Part shown: positions 1 through 8,339 of the stretch, piece by piece
Numbering within the stretch: the stretch's first letter is position 1
Layout: each line of letters begins with the position of its first letter
Virus record (IMG/VR): IMGVR_UViG_3300020477_000133
Location: 1 to 23,837 of that record
Strand: one strand, 5' to 3'
DNA length: 23,837 nucleotides
Origin: a virus
Program-made: the position numbers and the translations under genes
Notes under the pieces: generated by a model
Told to the model about the DNA's origin: nothing
The model's database searches: none
Seen by the model: only the letters and a program-made list of their open reading frames with translations

Positions 1-1626
1 ACTTACTTAGGAAATCCTCTTTTAAAGGCTGCATACATCCAACAAGATTGGACAGAGGAACAGGTAGGCGAATATGTTCGTTGTCAACAAGATCCCCTTC
101 ATTTTGTAAGAGAGTACATAAAAATTGTTTCGGTTGATGAGGGTTTGGTTGAATTCGATGTTCGTGATTATCAAAAAGAAATGATTGACAAATTTCACAA
201 TGAACGATTTGTGATTTGCAAGATGGCCCGTCAATCTGGTAAGTCAACCACTATCCTTGCATATCTCCTTCATTACATCCTTTTCAACGAGAATGTTTCG
301 GTTGCAATTCTTGCAAACAAGAAATCTACTGCAATGGAACTTCTTGGAAGATTGCAACTTGCATACGAACATATGCCCAAGTGGTTGCAACAAGGGATCT
401 TGATTTGGAACAAAGGTAACATAGAACTTGAAAACGGCTCCAAGATTCTAGCAAGTTCAACATCTGGATCTGCAATTCGAGGTGGTAGTTTTAATATTAT
501 ATTTCTAGACGAATTTGCATTCGTGCCTTCCAATATTTCAGAAGAATTTTTCAGTTCAGTTTATCCTACAATTTCGTCTGGTAAAACCACAAAGGTATTC
601 ATTGTTTCTACACCAAACGGAATGAATATGTTTTACAAGTTGTGGACAGATGCAGAAGAGGGAAATAATGATTACTCTCCTATTTCGGTTCATTGGTCGC
701 AAGTTCCAGATCGTGATCAAGAGTGGAAAGAAAAAACGATACGAAATACTTCAGAGCGTCAGTTTCAACAGGAATTTGAGTGTTCATTTTTGGGGAGTTC
801 TAATACTCTTATCTCAACTGAAAAACTTATGTCCATGCCATTTAAACAACCAGCATTTTCTCATGAGGGATTGGATGTTTATCAAGAACCAATTCAAAAT
901 CATACGTATGTTATGATTTGTGATGTGGCCAGGGGTGTAGGACTTGATTACTCTGCATTTTCAGTATTTGATGTATCTAAACAACCATATCGACAAGTCG
1001 CAAAATATAGAAAAAATGACATTTCTCCTATGTTATATCCGAATGTGATTTATACAACCGCTAAGAAATATAATGATGCATTTGTTTTAGTGGAAGTAAA
1101 TGATATCGGCCAACAAGTTTCTGATATTTTATATCATGATATGGAATATGATAATATGATGATGGTCACTATGCACGGCCGGAATGGTCAACAAATTGGT
1201 GGTGGATTTTCCAAGAATGTGTCAATGGGAATTCGGACTACAAAACAAGTCAAAAGAATTGGTTGTGCAACTCTCAAGGATTTAATCGAAAGAGACAATC
1301 TTCTTATTGATGATTTTGATACTATCTCAGAATTAACAACCTTTATCGGTAAGAGTACATCATGGGAAGCTGATGATGGATGTAATGATGATTTGGTAAT
1401 GTGTTGTGTTATTTTTTCTTGGTTGGTGCAACAAAGGTATTTTAGAGAATTGACAGATCAAGATATTCGTGAAAAGATGTTTGCAGAACAAATGAAAATG
1501 ATTGAGGAAGAACTCGTTCCTTTTGGTTTTATTGAAGATGCAAATGATCCAGAAGAATTTTCGATTCCAGGCGATAATAGTGTATGGAGTCCGGCCGGTG
1601 ACAAAAATCAATTTGAGTATTTTTAA
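1..1626 (+). CDS. gp17: Terminase large subunit (gp17-like), 5' end outside window
   Basis: ATP-driven DNA packaging motor with a headful nuclease, which docks on the portal. The frame is open from base 1, and its first residues (YLGNPLLKAA, later VDEGLV and DYQKEM) look like the T4 gp17 region just before the ATPase, so the true start lies upstream; a TTG at 145 is internal. Numbering visible residues from base 1: Walker A RQSGKS at 77-82, Walker B IIFLDE with D170/E171, coupling motif VSTPNG, then the RNase H-like nuclease with acidic residues D308 (ICDVARG), E365 (VLVEVND) and D463/D464 (DDLVM). There are 541 visible residues; T4 gp17 has 610. Comparing the Walker lysines suggests roughly 80-90 residues are missing. 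The stop codon overlaps the end of the convergent HNH gene by a few bases. Confidence 0.96.
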   Translation, partial: TYLGNPLLKAAYIQQDWTEEQVGEYVRCQQDPLHFVREYIKIVSVDEGLVEFDVRDYQKEMIDKFHNERFVICKMARQSGKSTTILAYLLHYILFNENVSVAILANKKSTAMELLGRLQLAYEHMPKWLQQGILIWNKGNIELENGSKILASSTSGSAIRGGSFNIIFLDEFAFVPSNISEEFFSSVYPTISSGKTTKVFIVSTPNGMNMFYKLWTDAEEGNNDYSPISVHWSQVPDRDQEWKEKTIRNTSERQFQQEFECSFLGSSNTLISTEKLMSMPFKQPAFSHEGLDVYQEPIQNHTYVMICDVARGVGLDYSAFSVFDVSKQPYRQVAKYRKNDISPMLYPNVIYTTAKKYNDAFVLVEVNDIGQQVSDILYHDMEYDNMMMVTMHGRNGQQIGGGFSKNVSMGIRTTKQVKRIGCATLKDLIERDNLLIDDFDTISELTTFIGKSTSWEADDGCNDDLVMCCVIFSWLVQQRYFRELTDQDIREKMFAEQMKMIEEELVPFGFIEDANDPEEFSIPGDNSVWSPAGDKNQFEYF

Positions 1627-2081
1627 AGATAACTATTACCTTTAGTTTCTTTTTCAAATCCAAAATCATCTTCTTCTTTCATTTCTTCAGAAACTAACAT
1701 CATCAATAGTGCATCAATTTCTTCTTCTAATTCTGGTCTGACATTTCTAAGACGAAAAAGATATTTAATACTTTCTTTTTCTACCATTTCTTTACTAACA
1801 CGAACTGAATTGTAATTTTTTTTATTTTGACTCTTAGTTTGTAATTCTAAATGGTCTGGATTGACACAACTATTATTTTCGCAAGTTTGATGAACAACCA
1901 TATTTTCTGCAATTTGACCTTTATGAAGAAGATATGCAAATCTATGTGCTGGGAGAGATTTCCCATCGTAAGAAAACATACCATATCCTTGTTTTTGTTT
2001 TGCTGCATTCCAAAGGTGGCAATCTGTTGATTTTGTTATCTTTGCATTAAAACGATCAATGGCTTTTTGTGGGAACTTCAT
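1623..2081 (-). CDS. HNH endonuclease (HNH_3-type, homing-endonuclease-like)
   Basis: 152 residues. The core has the layout of the HNH_3 family: CHLW near residues 21-24, GYGMFSYDGK, AHRFAYLLHKG, then CENNSCVNPDHLEL with two Cys and the NPDHL box. Such genes are usually free-standing homing endonucleases of phages. No separate NUMOD-type DNA-binding domain is apparent; the C-terminal third is helical and acidic. The residue two before the first motif Cys, usually His in relatives (HxC), is Gln (VVHQTC), although a His lies one residue earlier; activity is therefore uncertain. The ATG at 2081 has an AAGG about 7 bases upstream. The gene is the only clear minus-strand gene, sits between gp17 and gp18 (adjacent in T4), and runs convergently into the terminase stop. 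Function as a nuclease is from family knowledge. Confidence 0.85.
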   Translation of the reverse strand: MKFPQKAIDRFNAKITKSTDCHLWNAAKQKQGYGMFSYDGKSLPAHRFAYLLHKGQIAENMVVHQTCENNSCVNPDHLELQTKSQNKKNYNSVRVSKEMVEKESIKYLFRLRNVRPELEEEIDALLMMLVSEEMKEEDDFGFEKETKGNSYL

Positions 2082-2117
2082 ATTTACCTTACACTAAATA
2101 TTATTCATCAATTATCA

Positions 2118-2131
2118 ATATTTATAAATAT
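2118..2131. promoter_or_regulatory. Palindromic (bidirectional) late promoter box
   Basis: The 14 bases ATATTTATAAATAT are a perfect palindrome. They contain the T4 late box TATAAATA on the plus strand (2123-2130) and the same box on the minus strand (2119-2126). The plus box is 58 bases before the gp18 ATG, and the minus box is 37 bases before the HNH ATG. It can therefore serve both genes after gp55 is made. The box is seen directly; two-way use is inferred. Confidence 0.75.
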
Positions 2132-2188
2132 TTGGTAAGAGATAGGTAAACTCTACCGAAATTCATAAAATTTAACGGAGATTAAGAT

Positions 2189-4465
2189 ATGGCCTTTCAA
2201 GTAAGTCCAGGCGTAAATACTTCAGAGATTGATTTAACCAATGTTGTAGTCGCCGCTGCAACTTCTACAGGTGGTTTCGCAGGGAGATTCCGCTGGGGCC
2301 CAATTGAAGAAGTTACTCTGGTAACAGATGAAGACAATTTAAAAAATCAGTTTTATAAACCCAATGATGATAACGCAGTTCATTGGATTACCGCTGCTAA
2401 TTTTCTGTCGTATACAAATGCACTAAATCTTGTTCGTGCTGCAAATACAACAACTACAAATGCTGCAGCTCCTCTTAACGCTGCTGCAAATACTGCAGCG
2501 TATGCAAATCTACAAATCACAGATTCAGAAGCGTATTATACTACATATGATCCAGAACAAGGTGGAACAATCGGTGGTGGTGTAACTAATGTTGGAAACG
2601 ATGGCCCGTTCATGACAAAATGGGCAGGAGATATCGGAAACACTTTCAAAGTTTCAATTTGTCCTGCTGACAGACCAGCATCAGATGGAAATCTTTCTGG
2701 AACAGTTGCATGGACAGAAGCAACTGGTGCTCTCGCAGGAGCAAGTTCTCCACTTTTTCAAGATGAATTGAGAGTTGGTGATTTAATTAAGATTAATGGT
2801 GAAACAGGAAACCATTTAATCACAACTGTCACGAATGCATCTACTGCTGTTGCTGTTGCATTAGATTCAAGTGATAATCAAAATGTTACCGCAACAACTG
2901 CAACAAGATTAAAGCGTTCCGCATTCTCAACTCCTTCAAGTCACATGAAAGGAACTGTATCTGTTACTGCTGACAGTACTACTGTAACAGGATCGGGAAC
3001 ACTTTTTGATATTCAAATGAATGTTGGAGATACAATTGTAATTAATGGTGAATCTAAGAGAGTAAAGACAATCACATCTAATACTGTAATAGTTACAGCT
3101 GACTCATTTCTTGCAACCGCATCAAGTCAATCGTTTGCAAGAGAGTGGGAATATAAAGGAGCAGTTAATGAAGGCGCACCAACCACATCTGATTATGCAG
3201 ACAATAAAAATATGTCACTTGATCAAATTCATGTTGTTGTTGCTGATGAAGATGGAGATTGGACAGGAACAGTTGGTGAAGTTGTAGAAGTTCATGCAAA
3301 TCTTTCGGTTGCAAGTGGTGCAAAATTAGATGGAGAAGATGTTTTCTACAAAAACTACATCAATAAAAATTCAGATTTTCTTTGGTGGTTAGATCATCCA
3401 ACAATTAATTCAGTTGATATGGCCGGAAATGGTACTCTTATAACAACTGGAACTGCTACTCATCGTGCATGGGGAGCAACTGCTGATGCAAATGGAACAC
3501 AAACCACAGATGAATTTTATAGTGGTTCAGTACCTTTGACATTAAGTATGCAAGGTGGATCTGATGGAACTGCACCAAGTGCAGCGGATCTTATTCGTGC
3601 ATATGATAAGATGAAGTCCGCAGAAGATGTTGATGTTTCATTGATTATGACTGCTGATCATGCATCTGCGGTTGTAAGACATTGTATTTCAAATATTGCA
3701 GAATCAAGAAAAGATTGTGTTGTATTTTTCTCACCAGAAAAAGCAGATGTTGTTGGAGTAACAAGTTCTTCAACTGCAACTGATAACGTAATCGATTATC
3801 GTGATACTGTAAATATGAATTCATCTTATGCAGTCATGGACTCTGGATGGAAATTACAGTTGGATGTTCATAACGATAAAAATAGATATATTCCAATAAA
3901 TGGAGATATTGCAGGACTTTGTGCTCAAACAGATCAAGTACGTGATCCTTTCTTTTCTCCTGCTGGATTTACAAGAGGACAAATAAAAAGTATAATTCGT
4001 CTTCCTTATAATCCTAAGAAAGCAGAGAGAGATAAGTTATATCAAGCACAAGTAAATCCTGTTTGCAACTTCCCAGGCGAAGGATTTGTTCTTTTCGGAG
4101 ATAAAACTCAGTTGACAAAACCATCTGCGTTTGATCGAATCAATGTAAGACGATTGTTCATCCTTCTGGAAAAAGCAATTGCAAACGCTGCAAGATTTCA
4201 GTTGTTTGAATTCAATGATGAATTTACAAGAGCACAATTTGTGTCAATGGTTGAACCTTTCCTTGCAGACATTCAGGGAAGAGGTGGAATTACTGACTTT
4301 GCAGTTGTATGTGATGCTTCGAATAATACACCACAAGTTGTTGATGCGAATCAGTTTAGGGGAGATATTTTTATCAAACCTTCACGTGCTATCAACTTTA
4401 TTCAACTCAACTTTGTTGCAGTTAGAAGTGGAGTATCATTCTCAGAAGTCGCTGGTGCCGTTTAA
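2189..4465 (+). CDS. gp18: Contractile tail sheath protein (gp18-like)
   Basis: Forms the contractile outer tail around the gp19 tube. The N-terminus (AFQVSPGVNTSEIDLT, then GGFAGRFRWGPIEE) and the C-terminal 130 residues (FVLFGDKTQL, RRLFILLEKAIANAA, FEFNDEFTRAQF, ending in a hydrophobic strand) are typical of T4-type sheath proteins. It has 758 residues against 659 in T4. Part of the excess is two successive beta-type modules at about residues 169-240 and 254-320, each with a SGT-x-F or LF-x-DEL start followed by VGDxIxINGE and a V-T/N-T-V strand. They occupy the protruding, variable part of the sheath protein. An Ala/Asn/Thr-rich stretch lies near residues 85-110. An ACGGAG ribosome site precedes the ATG, and a late promoter box lies upstream. 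Confidence 0.96.
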   Translation: MAFQVSPGVNTSEIDLTNVVVAAATSTGGFAGRFRWGPIEEVTLVTDEDNLKNQFYKPNDDNAVHWITAANFLSYTNALNLVRAANTTTTNAAAPLNAAANTAAYANLQITDSEAYYTTYDPEQGGTIGGGVTNVGNDGPFMTKWAGDIGNTFKVSICPADRPASDGNLSGTVAWTEATGALAGASSPLFQDELRVGDLIKINGETGNHLITTVTNASTAVAVALDSSDNQNVTATTATRLKRSAFSTPSSHMKGTVSVTADSTTVTGSGTLFDIQMNVGDTIVINGESKRVKTITSNTVIVTADSFLATASSQSFAREWEYKGAVNEGAPTTSDYADNKNMSLDQIHVVVADEDGDWTGTVGEVVEVHANLSVASGAKLDGEDVFYKNYINKNSDFLWWLDHPTINSVDMAGNGTLITTGTATHRAWGATADANGTQTTDEFYSGSVPLTLSMQGGSDGTAPSAADLIRAYDKMKSAEDVDVSLIMTADHASAVVRHCISNIAESRKDCVVFFSPEKADVVGVTSSSTATDNVIDYRDTVNMNSSYAVMDSGWKLQLDVHNDKNRYIPINGDIAGLCAQTDQVRDPFFSPAGFTRGQIKSIIRLPYNPKKAERDKLYQAQVNPVCNFPGEGFVLFGDKTQLTKPSAFDRINVRRLFILLEKAIANAARFQLFEFNDEFTRAQFVSMVEPFLADIQGRGGITDFAVVCDASNNTPQVVDANQFRGDIFIKPSRAINFIQLNFVAVRSGVSFSEVAGAV

Positions 4466-4474
4466 GATTTTTGA

Positions 4475-4482
4475 CATAAATA
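4475..4482 (+). promoter_or_regulatory. Candidate late promoter (CATAAATA) before first gp19
   Basis: CATAAATA lies 36 bases before the ATG of the first tail tube gene, in the short gap after gp18. It matches NATAAATA, the looser late box described for marine T4-like phages, with C in place of the first T of the T4 consensus. There is no terminator after gp18, so readthrough also reaches gp19. Confidence 0.5.
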
Positions 4483-4518
4483 ATTAAAATAAAGTTTAAT
4501 ATTTGGAGAAAATAACAA

Positions 4519-5097
4519 ATGGCAACTCAAACAGAACCAAACACATTTTCACTTGCTAAATTAAAAACGGCACTCGCACAGGGGGGTGCCCGTTCAAATT
4601 TATTTGAATTTACTATTACATCTTCACCGATAGGTACAGTAGATGATAAAAAATTTAAGGATTTGGCATATTTGTGTAGTGTTTCGGCCTTTCCCGGCGT
4701 GGAAATTACTCCTATAGAAAGAGCACATTATGGTAGAATGAATAAATTTCCAGGCGATATGGTTTTTGCAGATCTAACTACTACAATATATCAAACAGAA
4801 GGTGGTTTAGAACATACAAATATTTTAAAATGGATGGATACTATAAATGCTCCTAATGCAAATATTATGAAAGCTGAAGTGGAAGCTGGAATGGATCATA
4901 CAGGCACAGGAAAACTATTTGCAAGAACCAAAGGTGGAGGTACTGCATTAACAACAACATTTATGGATATGTTTCCTACATCCTTGAGCGAAATAGCACT
5001 TAGTTATGATACTACAAGTGATTTTGAACAATTTGATGTTACATGGGCATATCAATATTTTACACACCATCCTACTGGTGGAACAAAATTAACTTAA
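4519..5097 (+). CDS. gp19: Tail tube protein, copy 1 (gp19-like)
   Basis: 192 residues (T4 gp19 has 163). It forms the inner tail tube through which DNA passes. Landmarks shared with the next two genes: FSLAKLKTALAQGGARSNLF at the start, a FPG turn near residue 58, GRMNKFPGDMVFADLTTTIY, ILKWMDTIN, and the C-terminal MFPTSLSEIALSYDTTSDFE followed by a WAYQYF strand. It is the shortest copy and lacks the Gly/Ser-rich tail of the other two, so it is the best candidate for the main tube subunit. A GGAG ribosome site sits 11-14 bases before the ATG. It is followed after 10 bases by copy 2. Confidence 0.92.
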   Translation: MATQTEPNTFSLAKLKTALAQGGARSNLFEFTITSSPIGTVDDKKFKDLAYLCSVSAFPGVEITPIERAHYGRMNKFPGDMVFADLTTTIYQTEGGLEHTNILKWMDTINAPNANIMKAEVEAGMDHTGTGKLFARTKGGGTALTTTFMDMFPTSLSEIALSYDTTSDFEQFDVTWAYQYFTHHPTGGTKLT

Positions 5098-5107
5098 AAG
5101 GAATTAG

Positions 5108-5767
5108 ATGGCATTTGCAGTAAACTCTTTTAAATCAAATTTATATAATACTGCCAATGGTGGTGGTGCTCGTCCATCTCTATTTTCAGTAAATATAGAC
5201 GCTTTCACAGCAAGAGAAAACTTACTTGTTAAGGCGGCAGCGATTCCAGGGCGAACTATAAATCCTGTTACTGTAAATTGGTTCGGAAGAGCATATAAAT
5301 TTTCTGGAAATAGTACATATGATATTTGGACTGTTACGATAATGAATGATGAAGATTTTTCACATCGTAATGAGATTTTAAATTGGATGAGAGAAATATC
5401 TGGATCATTAGATGGATCACGAACTTCTGCTCTAGGGGGAGTTACTGGTGGGGCCGCTGTTGGTACAGCTACAGTTACCCAAATAAATGCTGATGCAACA
5501 CAAGGTCAACAATGGGAATTTAAAAATATGTGGCCTTCATCATTGGGAGAAATTGCGGTCGATTGGTCAAATGATGCAGTTCAGGAGTATACTATTGGAT
5601 TTGCATACGATTATTTTACAAAATCTATTGGTGGAACAAAACAAGGAACTGATAATACTCAAGGATCTAAACCAACTGGTGGAGATTCAAGCGGAGTTAC
5701 CCAAAACCCCACAATTCCCGGCAAATTCGGTATGAATGATGGTGGATTCGGAGGAGCTCTTGGATAG
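5108..5767 (+). CDS. Tail tube protein, copy 2 (gp19 paralog)
   Basis: 219 residues and the same fold signature as its neighbours: NGGGARPSLFSVNI, IPGR, GRAYKFSGNSTYDIWTVTI, ILNWMREIS, and MWPSSLGEIAVDWSNDAVQE followed by a FAYDYF strand. It differs from copy 1 by a Gly/Ala-rich insert near residues 115-128 and by a Gly/Ser/Thr/Pro-rich C-terminal extension of about 45 residues after the last strand. The extension could hang into the tube lumen, contact the sheath or be disordered; this is inference. An AAGGAA ribosome site lies in the 10-base gap after copy 1, so the pair is cotranscribed. It may be a minor or end-specific tube subunit. Confidence 0.88.
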   Translation: MAFAVNSFKSNLYNTANGGGARPSLFSVNIDAFTARENLLVKAAAIPGRTINPVTVNWFGRAYKFSGNSTYDIWTVTIMNDEDFSHRNEILNWMREISGSLDGSRTSALGGVTGGAAVGTATVTQINADATQGQQWEFKNMWPSSLGEIAVDWSNDAVQEYTIGFAYDYFTKSIGGTKQGTDNTQGSKPTGGDSSGVTQNPTIPGKFGMNDGGFGGALG

Positions 5768-5808
5768 TCACATCGTGATTTTAAAAATTAGATAGATAGT
5801 AAAAATGA

Positions 5809-6465
5809 ATGGCAGCAAATCAGTTCAGCGTAACGAAATTAAAATCAAGTTTAGCACAGGGAGGGGCCCGTCCTTCCCTGTTTTCGGCATCAATAACATA
5901 TCCCGCGGGTCTTACTTTACCTGAACCTTCCACTAAGGCCAAATTTCTTATTAAAGCCTCACAAATTCCCGCATCTACAATTGGGTCTTATGATGTATTT
6001 TTTCATGGTAAAGCAATAAGAGTTGCGGGTGATCGAACCTATGACACTTTAGATACTACAATATATAATGATGAAGATTATGGTATTAGAAAAGTTCTTG
6101 AAAAGTGGATGAATATGATCTCGCACAGTCACCTAAATATAAGAAAATATTCAAGAAGTACAGCTGCACTTGAAGGTACAGGTGCAAAATATAAATCTAC
6201 TATTACTGTAACCCAACATAGTAAAGCTGGTGGAGATTTGAGAACTTATACATTTCATGGTGCATGGCCATCAAATTTATCAGCTATTGCACTTGATTGG
6301 GGATCGGCGAGTGATATAGAAGAGTTTGTGTGTACTTGGAATTATGATTATTGGGATGCTAAAGATGGTAGTTCACCAAGTACATCGGGATCACACGATT
6401 CTGGTACATCTGAAACAAATAATATAATTACTGGTGGAGATCCAATGCTTTATGAGGAGTGGTAA
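5809..6465 (+). CDS. Tail tube protein, copy 3 (gp19 paralog)
   Basis: 218 residues. The N-terminus (FSVTKLKSSLAQGGARPSLF) is close to copy 1, followed by IPASTIG, GKAIRVAGDRTYDTLDTTIY, NDEDYGIRKVLEKWMNMIS, and AWPSNLSAIALDWGSASDIE before a WNYDYW strand. A Ser/Gly/Thr-rich tail of about 35 residues ends in DPMLYEEW. NDEDY/F is shared with copy 2, so copy 3 mixes features of both neighbours, as expected of an old tandem triplication. The 41-base leader lacks a convincing ribosome site; an overlapping ATG at 5805 opens another frame that does not give a tube protein, so the ATG at 5809 was chosen. Confidence 0.88.
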   Translation: MAANQFSVTKLKSSLAQGGARPSLFSASITYPAGLTLPEPSTKAKFLIKASQIPASTIGSYDVFFHGKAIRVAGDRTYDTLDTTIYNDEDYGIRKVLEKWMNMISHSHLNIRKYSRSTAALEGTGAKYKSTITVTQHSKAGGDLRTYTFHGAWPSNLSAIALDWGSASDIEEFVCTWNYDYWDAKDGSSPSTSGSHDSGTSETNNIITGGDPMLYEEW

Positions 6466-6505
6466 AATTTATGAATAAATGGTTTACAATTAGGAGAAAA
6501 TAATT

Positions 6506-8002
6506 ATGGCATTTGAAATATTTGGTTTCAAAATTGAACGAAAAAGTGAGGAAAAACCAGGCGCAAAAGTTCCAGTATTTACCCTTCCAGAAAATGATGA
6601 TGGATCTATGATGGTATCTGGGGCTGGTGCATACGGCTCCTACATGGATCTGGAAGGTCAATATAAAAATGAAGTTGATTTGATTCTAAAATATCGTGAA
6701 ATGGGACAAACATCGGATTGTGAAATTGCAATTGATAATATTGTAAATGAAGCAATCGTGGTTGATGGTATAAAAAGTCCAGTTACCTTAGTATTAGATA
6801 AAACAGATCTTTCTGAAGGTATCAAAAATAAAATTCGTAATGAATTTGATACTGTTCTAGATCTTTTAAATTTCAATAATTATGGACATGATATTTTTCG
6901 GAGATGGTATATTGAAGGAAGATTGTATTATCATGTGATGATAGATGAAGCTGACCCCAAACGTGGAATTGTAGAATTACGAAGTTTAGATTCCACAAAG
7001 ATCAAAAAAGTCAAACAAGTAAAACAAGAAAAAGTTGGAACTGGGCCGACAACCAAGATCAATATAACTCCTGTATATAATTATTTTGAGGGAGGATTGG
7101 ATAAACGATCTTCTCAGGGAATTACAATTTCTGGTGATAGTATTGTATCAACCACATCTGGAATGTTAAATCCACAGAAAAATTTGGTAATGTCATATCT
7201 TCATAAGGCAATTAAACCATTGAATCAACTACGGATGGTAGAAGATGCAATAGTTATCTACAGAATTTCAAGAGCTCCAGAACGCAGAATTTTTTATATT
7301 GATGTAGGAAACCTACCAAAATTAAAAGCCGAACAATATATCCGTGACATCATGACTCGTTATAAGAATCGATTGGTTTACGATTCGGATTCTGGTGAAG
7401 TCAAAGATGATCGCAGACATCAATCAATGTTAGAAGATTACTGGTTGCCACGAAGAGAAGGTGGAAGAGGGACAGAAATTACTACACTTCCTGGCGGAGA
7501 AAATCTAGGACAACTAGAAGATGTTGAATATTTTCAGAAAAAATTGTATAAGTCAATGCACGTTCCTGTATCTCGTTTAGAGGCTGACTCTGGTTTCTCT
7601 TTGGGGAGAGAAAGCGAGATTACAAGGGACGAGCTTCTTTTCAGTAAATTCATACAGAAATTGCAAAAAAGATTTTCACTTGTTTTCGATGAAATTATGG
7701 AAAGACAATTGATATTAAAAAATGTTATGACCGCTGCAGATTGGTCTAATATTAAAGATAAAATTTATTATCATTTTGAAAAAGATCATTACTATACAGA
7801 ATTCAAACAACAAGAAACTATGTCACAACGTGTAGATCTTGCACGAAATATGGAAGATATGGTGGGAAAATATTATTCCCAAGAGTGGTTTAGAAAAAAT
7901 ATATTGAGACAATCAGACGAAGAAATCAAACAAGAAGATGATTTGATCTCAAAAGAAGGTGAAAGTGAAGAAGGCGAAGAAGATATGGGAGATAGATTTT
8001 AA
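6506..8002 (+). CDS. gp20: Portal vertex protein (gp20-like)
   Basis: 498 residues (T4 gp20 has 524). The dodecameric portal forms the DNA entry channel of the capsid, nucleates prohead assembly and docks the terminase. Typical segments are LILKYREM with CEIAIDNIVNEAIV near residue 70-88, the conserved core RRWYIEGRLYYHVMID, LRMVEDAIVIYRISRAPERRIFYIDVGNLPK, the MTRYKNRLVYD stretch, and DYWLPRREGGRGTEITTLPGG before SRLEADSGFSLGR. The C-terminus is acidic. An AGGAGA ribosome site precedes the ATG. It sits between the tube genes and the prohead core genes as in T4. Confidence 0.96.
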   Translation: MAFEIFGFKIERKSEEKPGAKVPVFTLPENDDGSMMVSGAGAYGSYMDLEGQYKNEVDLILKYREMGQTSDCEIAIDNIVNEAIVVDGIKSPVTLVLDKTDLSEGIKNKIRNEFDTVLDLLNFNNYGHDIFRRWYIEGRLYYHVMIDEADPKRGIVELRSLDSTKIKKVKQVKQEKVGTGPTTKINITPVYNYFEGGLDKRSSQGITISGDSIVSTTSGMLNPQKNLVMSYLHKAIKPLNQLRMVEDAIVIYRISRAPERRIFYIDVGNLPKLKAEQYIRDIMTRYKNRLVYDSDSGEVKDDRRHQSMLEDYWLPRREGGRGTEITTLPGGENLGQLEDVEYFQKKLYKSMHVPVSRLEADSGFSLGRESEITRDELLFSKFIQKLQKRFSLVFDEIMERQLILKNVMTAADWSNIKDKIYYHFEKDHYYTEFKQQETMSQRVDLARNMEDMVGKYYSQEWFRKNILRQSDEEIKQEDDLISKEGESEEGEEDMGDRF

Positions 8003-8021
8003 TTGCTCATATTTAAATGTT

Positions 8022-8039
8022 TATAAATATTAATAGTAA
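8022..8039 (+). promoter_or_regulatory. Late promoter (TATAAATA) before the prohead core genes
   Basis: The exact late box TATAAATA is at 8022-8029, 28 bases before the ATG of the gp67-like gene. The 18 bases starting at the box match those at 9586-9603 at 17 of 18 positions, so conservation extends beyond the box into the likely transcription start region. Confidence 0.8.
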
Positions 8040-8057
8040 TTTTTTGGAGATATAAAA

Positions 8058-8339
8058 ATGGCAGAACAAGCAACAAAGAAACCTTTTAAGACAGTAGATC
8101 TTGTGGATTTTGCAATGCAAGGGAAACCAACAAGAGTAAATGATGCATTTGATCAATTGATTTCAGATAAAGTCATAACTTCTCTTGCAAGTAAAAAACA
8201 AGAAGTTGCAACACGAATATTTTCAGATAAAGATCAGGCAATAGGACAAGTGTCAATGGATGCAGATAATCCAGAAATTCAAGTTGCTGATTTTTCTGAA
8301 CCAAAACAAGAACCAGAAACAATAGAGGTAGAAGCATGA
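8058..8339 (+). CDS. gp67: Prohead core protein (gp67-like)
   Basis: 93 residues. The central segment (NDAFDQLISDKVITSLASKKQEVATRIF, about residues 28-55) resembles the equivalent part of T4 gp67, a small internal scaffold protein in which an F-A-E helix is followed by a Lys-rich helix ending in ARNFL. The C-terminal third is acidic, as in gp67, but lacks its long Asp/Glu run. Its position directly after the portal gene is where T4 carries gene 67. It presumably fills the prohead core and is cut by gp21 during maturation. GGAG precedes the ATG. Its stop overlaps the start of the next gene by ATGA. Confidence 0.75.
   Translation: MAEQATKKPFKTVDLVDFAMQGKPTRVNDAFDQLISDKVITSLASKKQEVATRIFSDKDQAIGQVSMDADNPEIQVADFSEPKQEPETIEVEA

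Noticed and set aside
145-147. TTG as the start of the terminase gene
   Set aside because: The same frame is open to base 1 and upstream residues match the T4 gp17 region before the ATPase, so the start lies outside the window.
6474-6481. AATAAATG before gp20 as a late promoter
   Set aside because: The last base departs from NATAAATA, and it lies in an AT-rich gap where such near-matches are expected.
6471-6503. 10-codon frame before gp20 (ATG at 6471) as a leader peptide
   Set aside because: No ribosome site, and it runs through the gp20 ribosome site by chance in AT-rich sequence; nothing suggests regulation.
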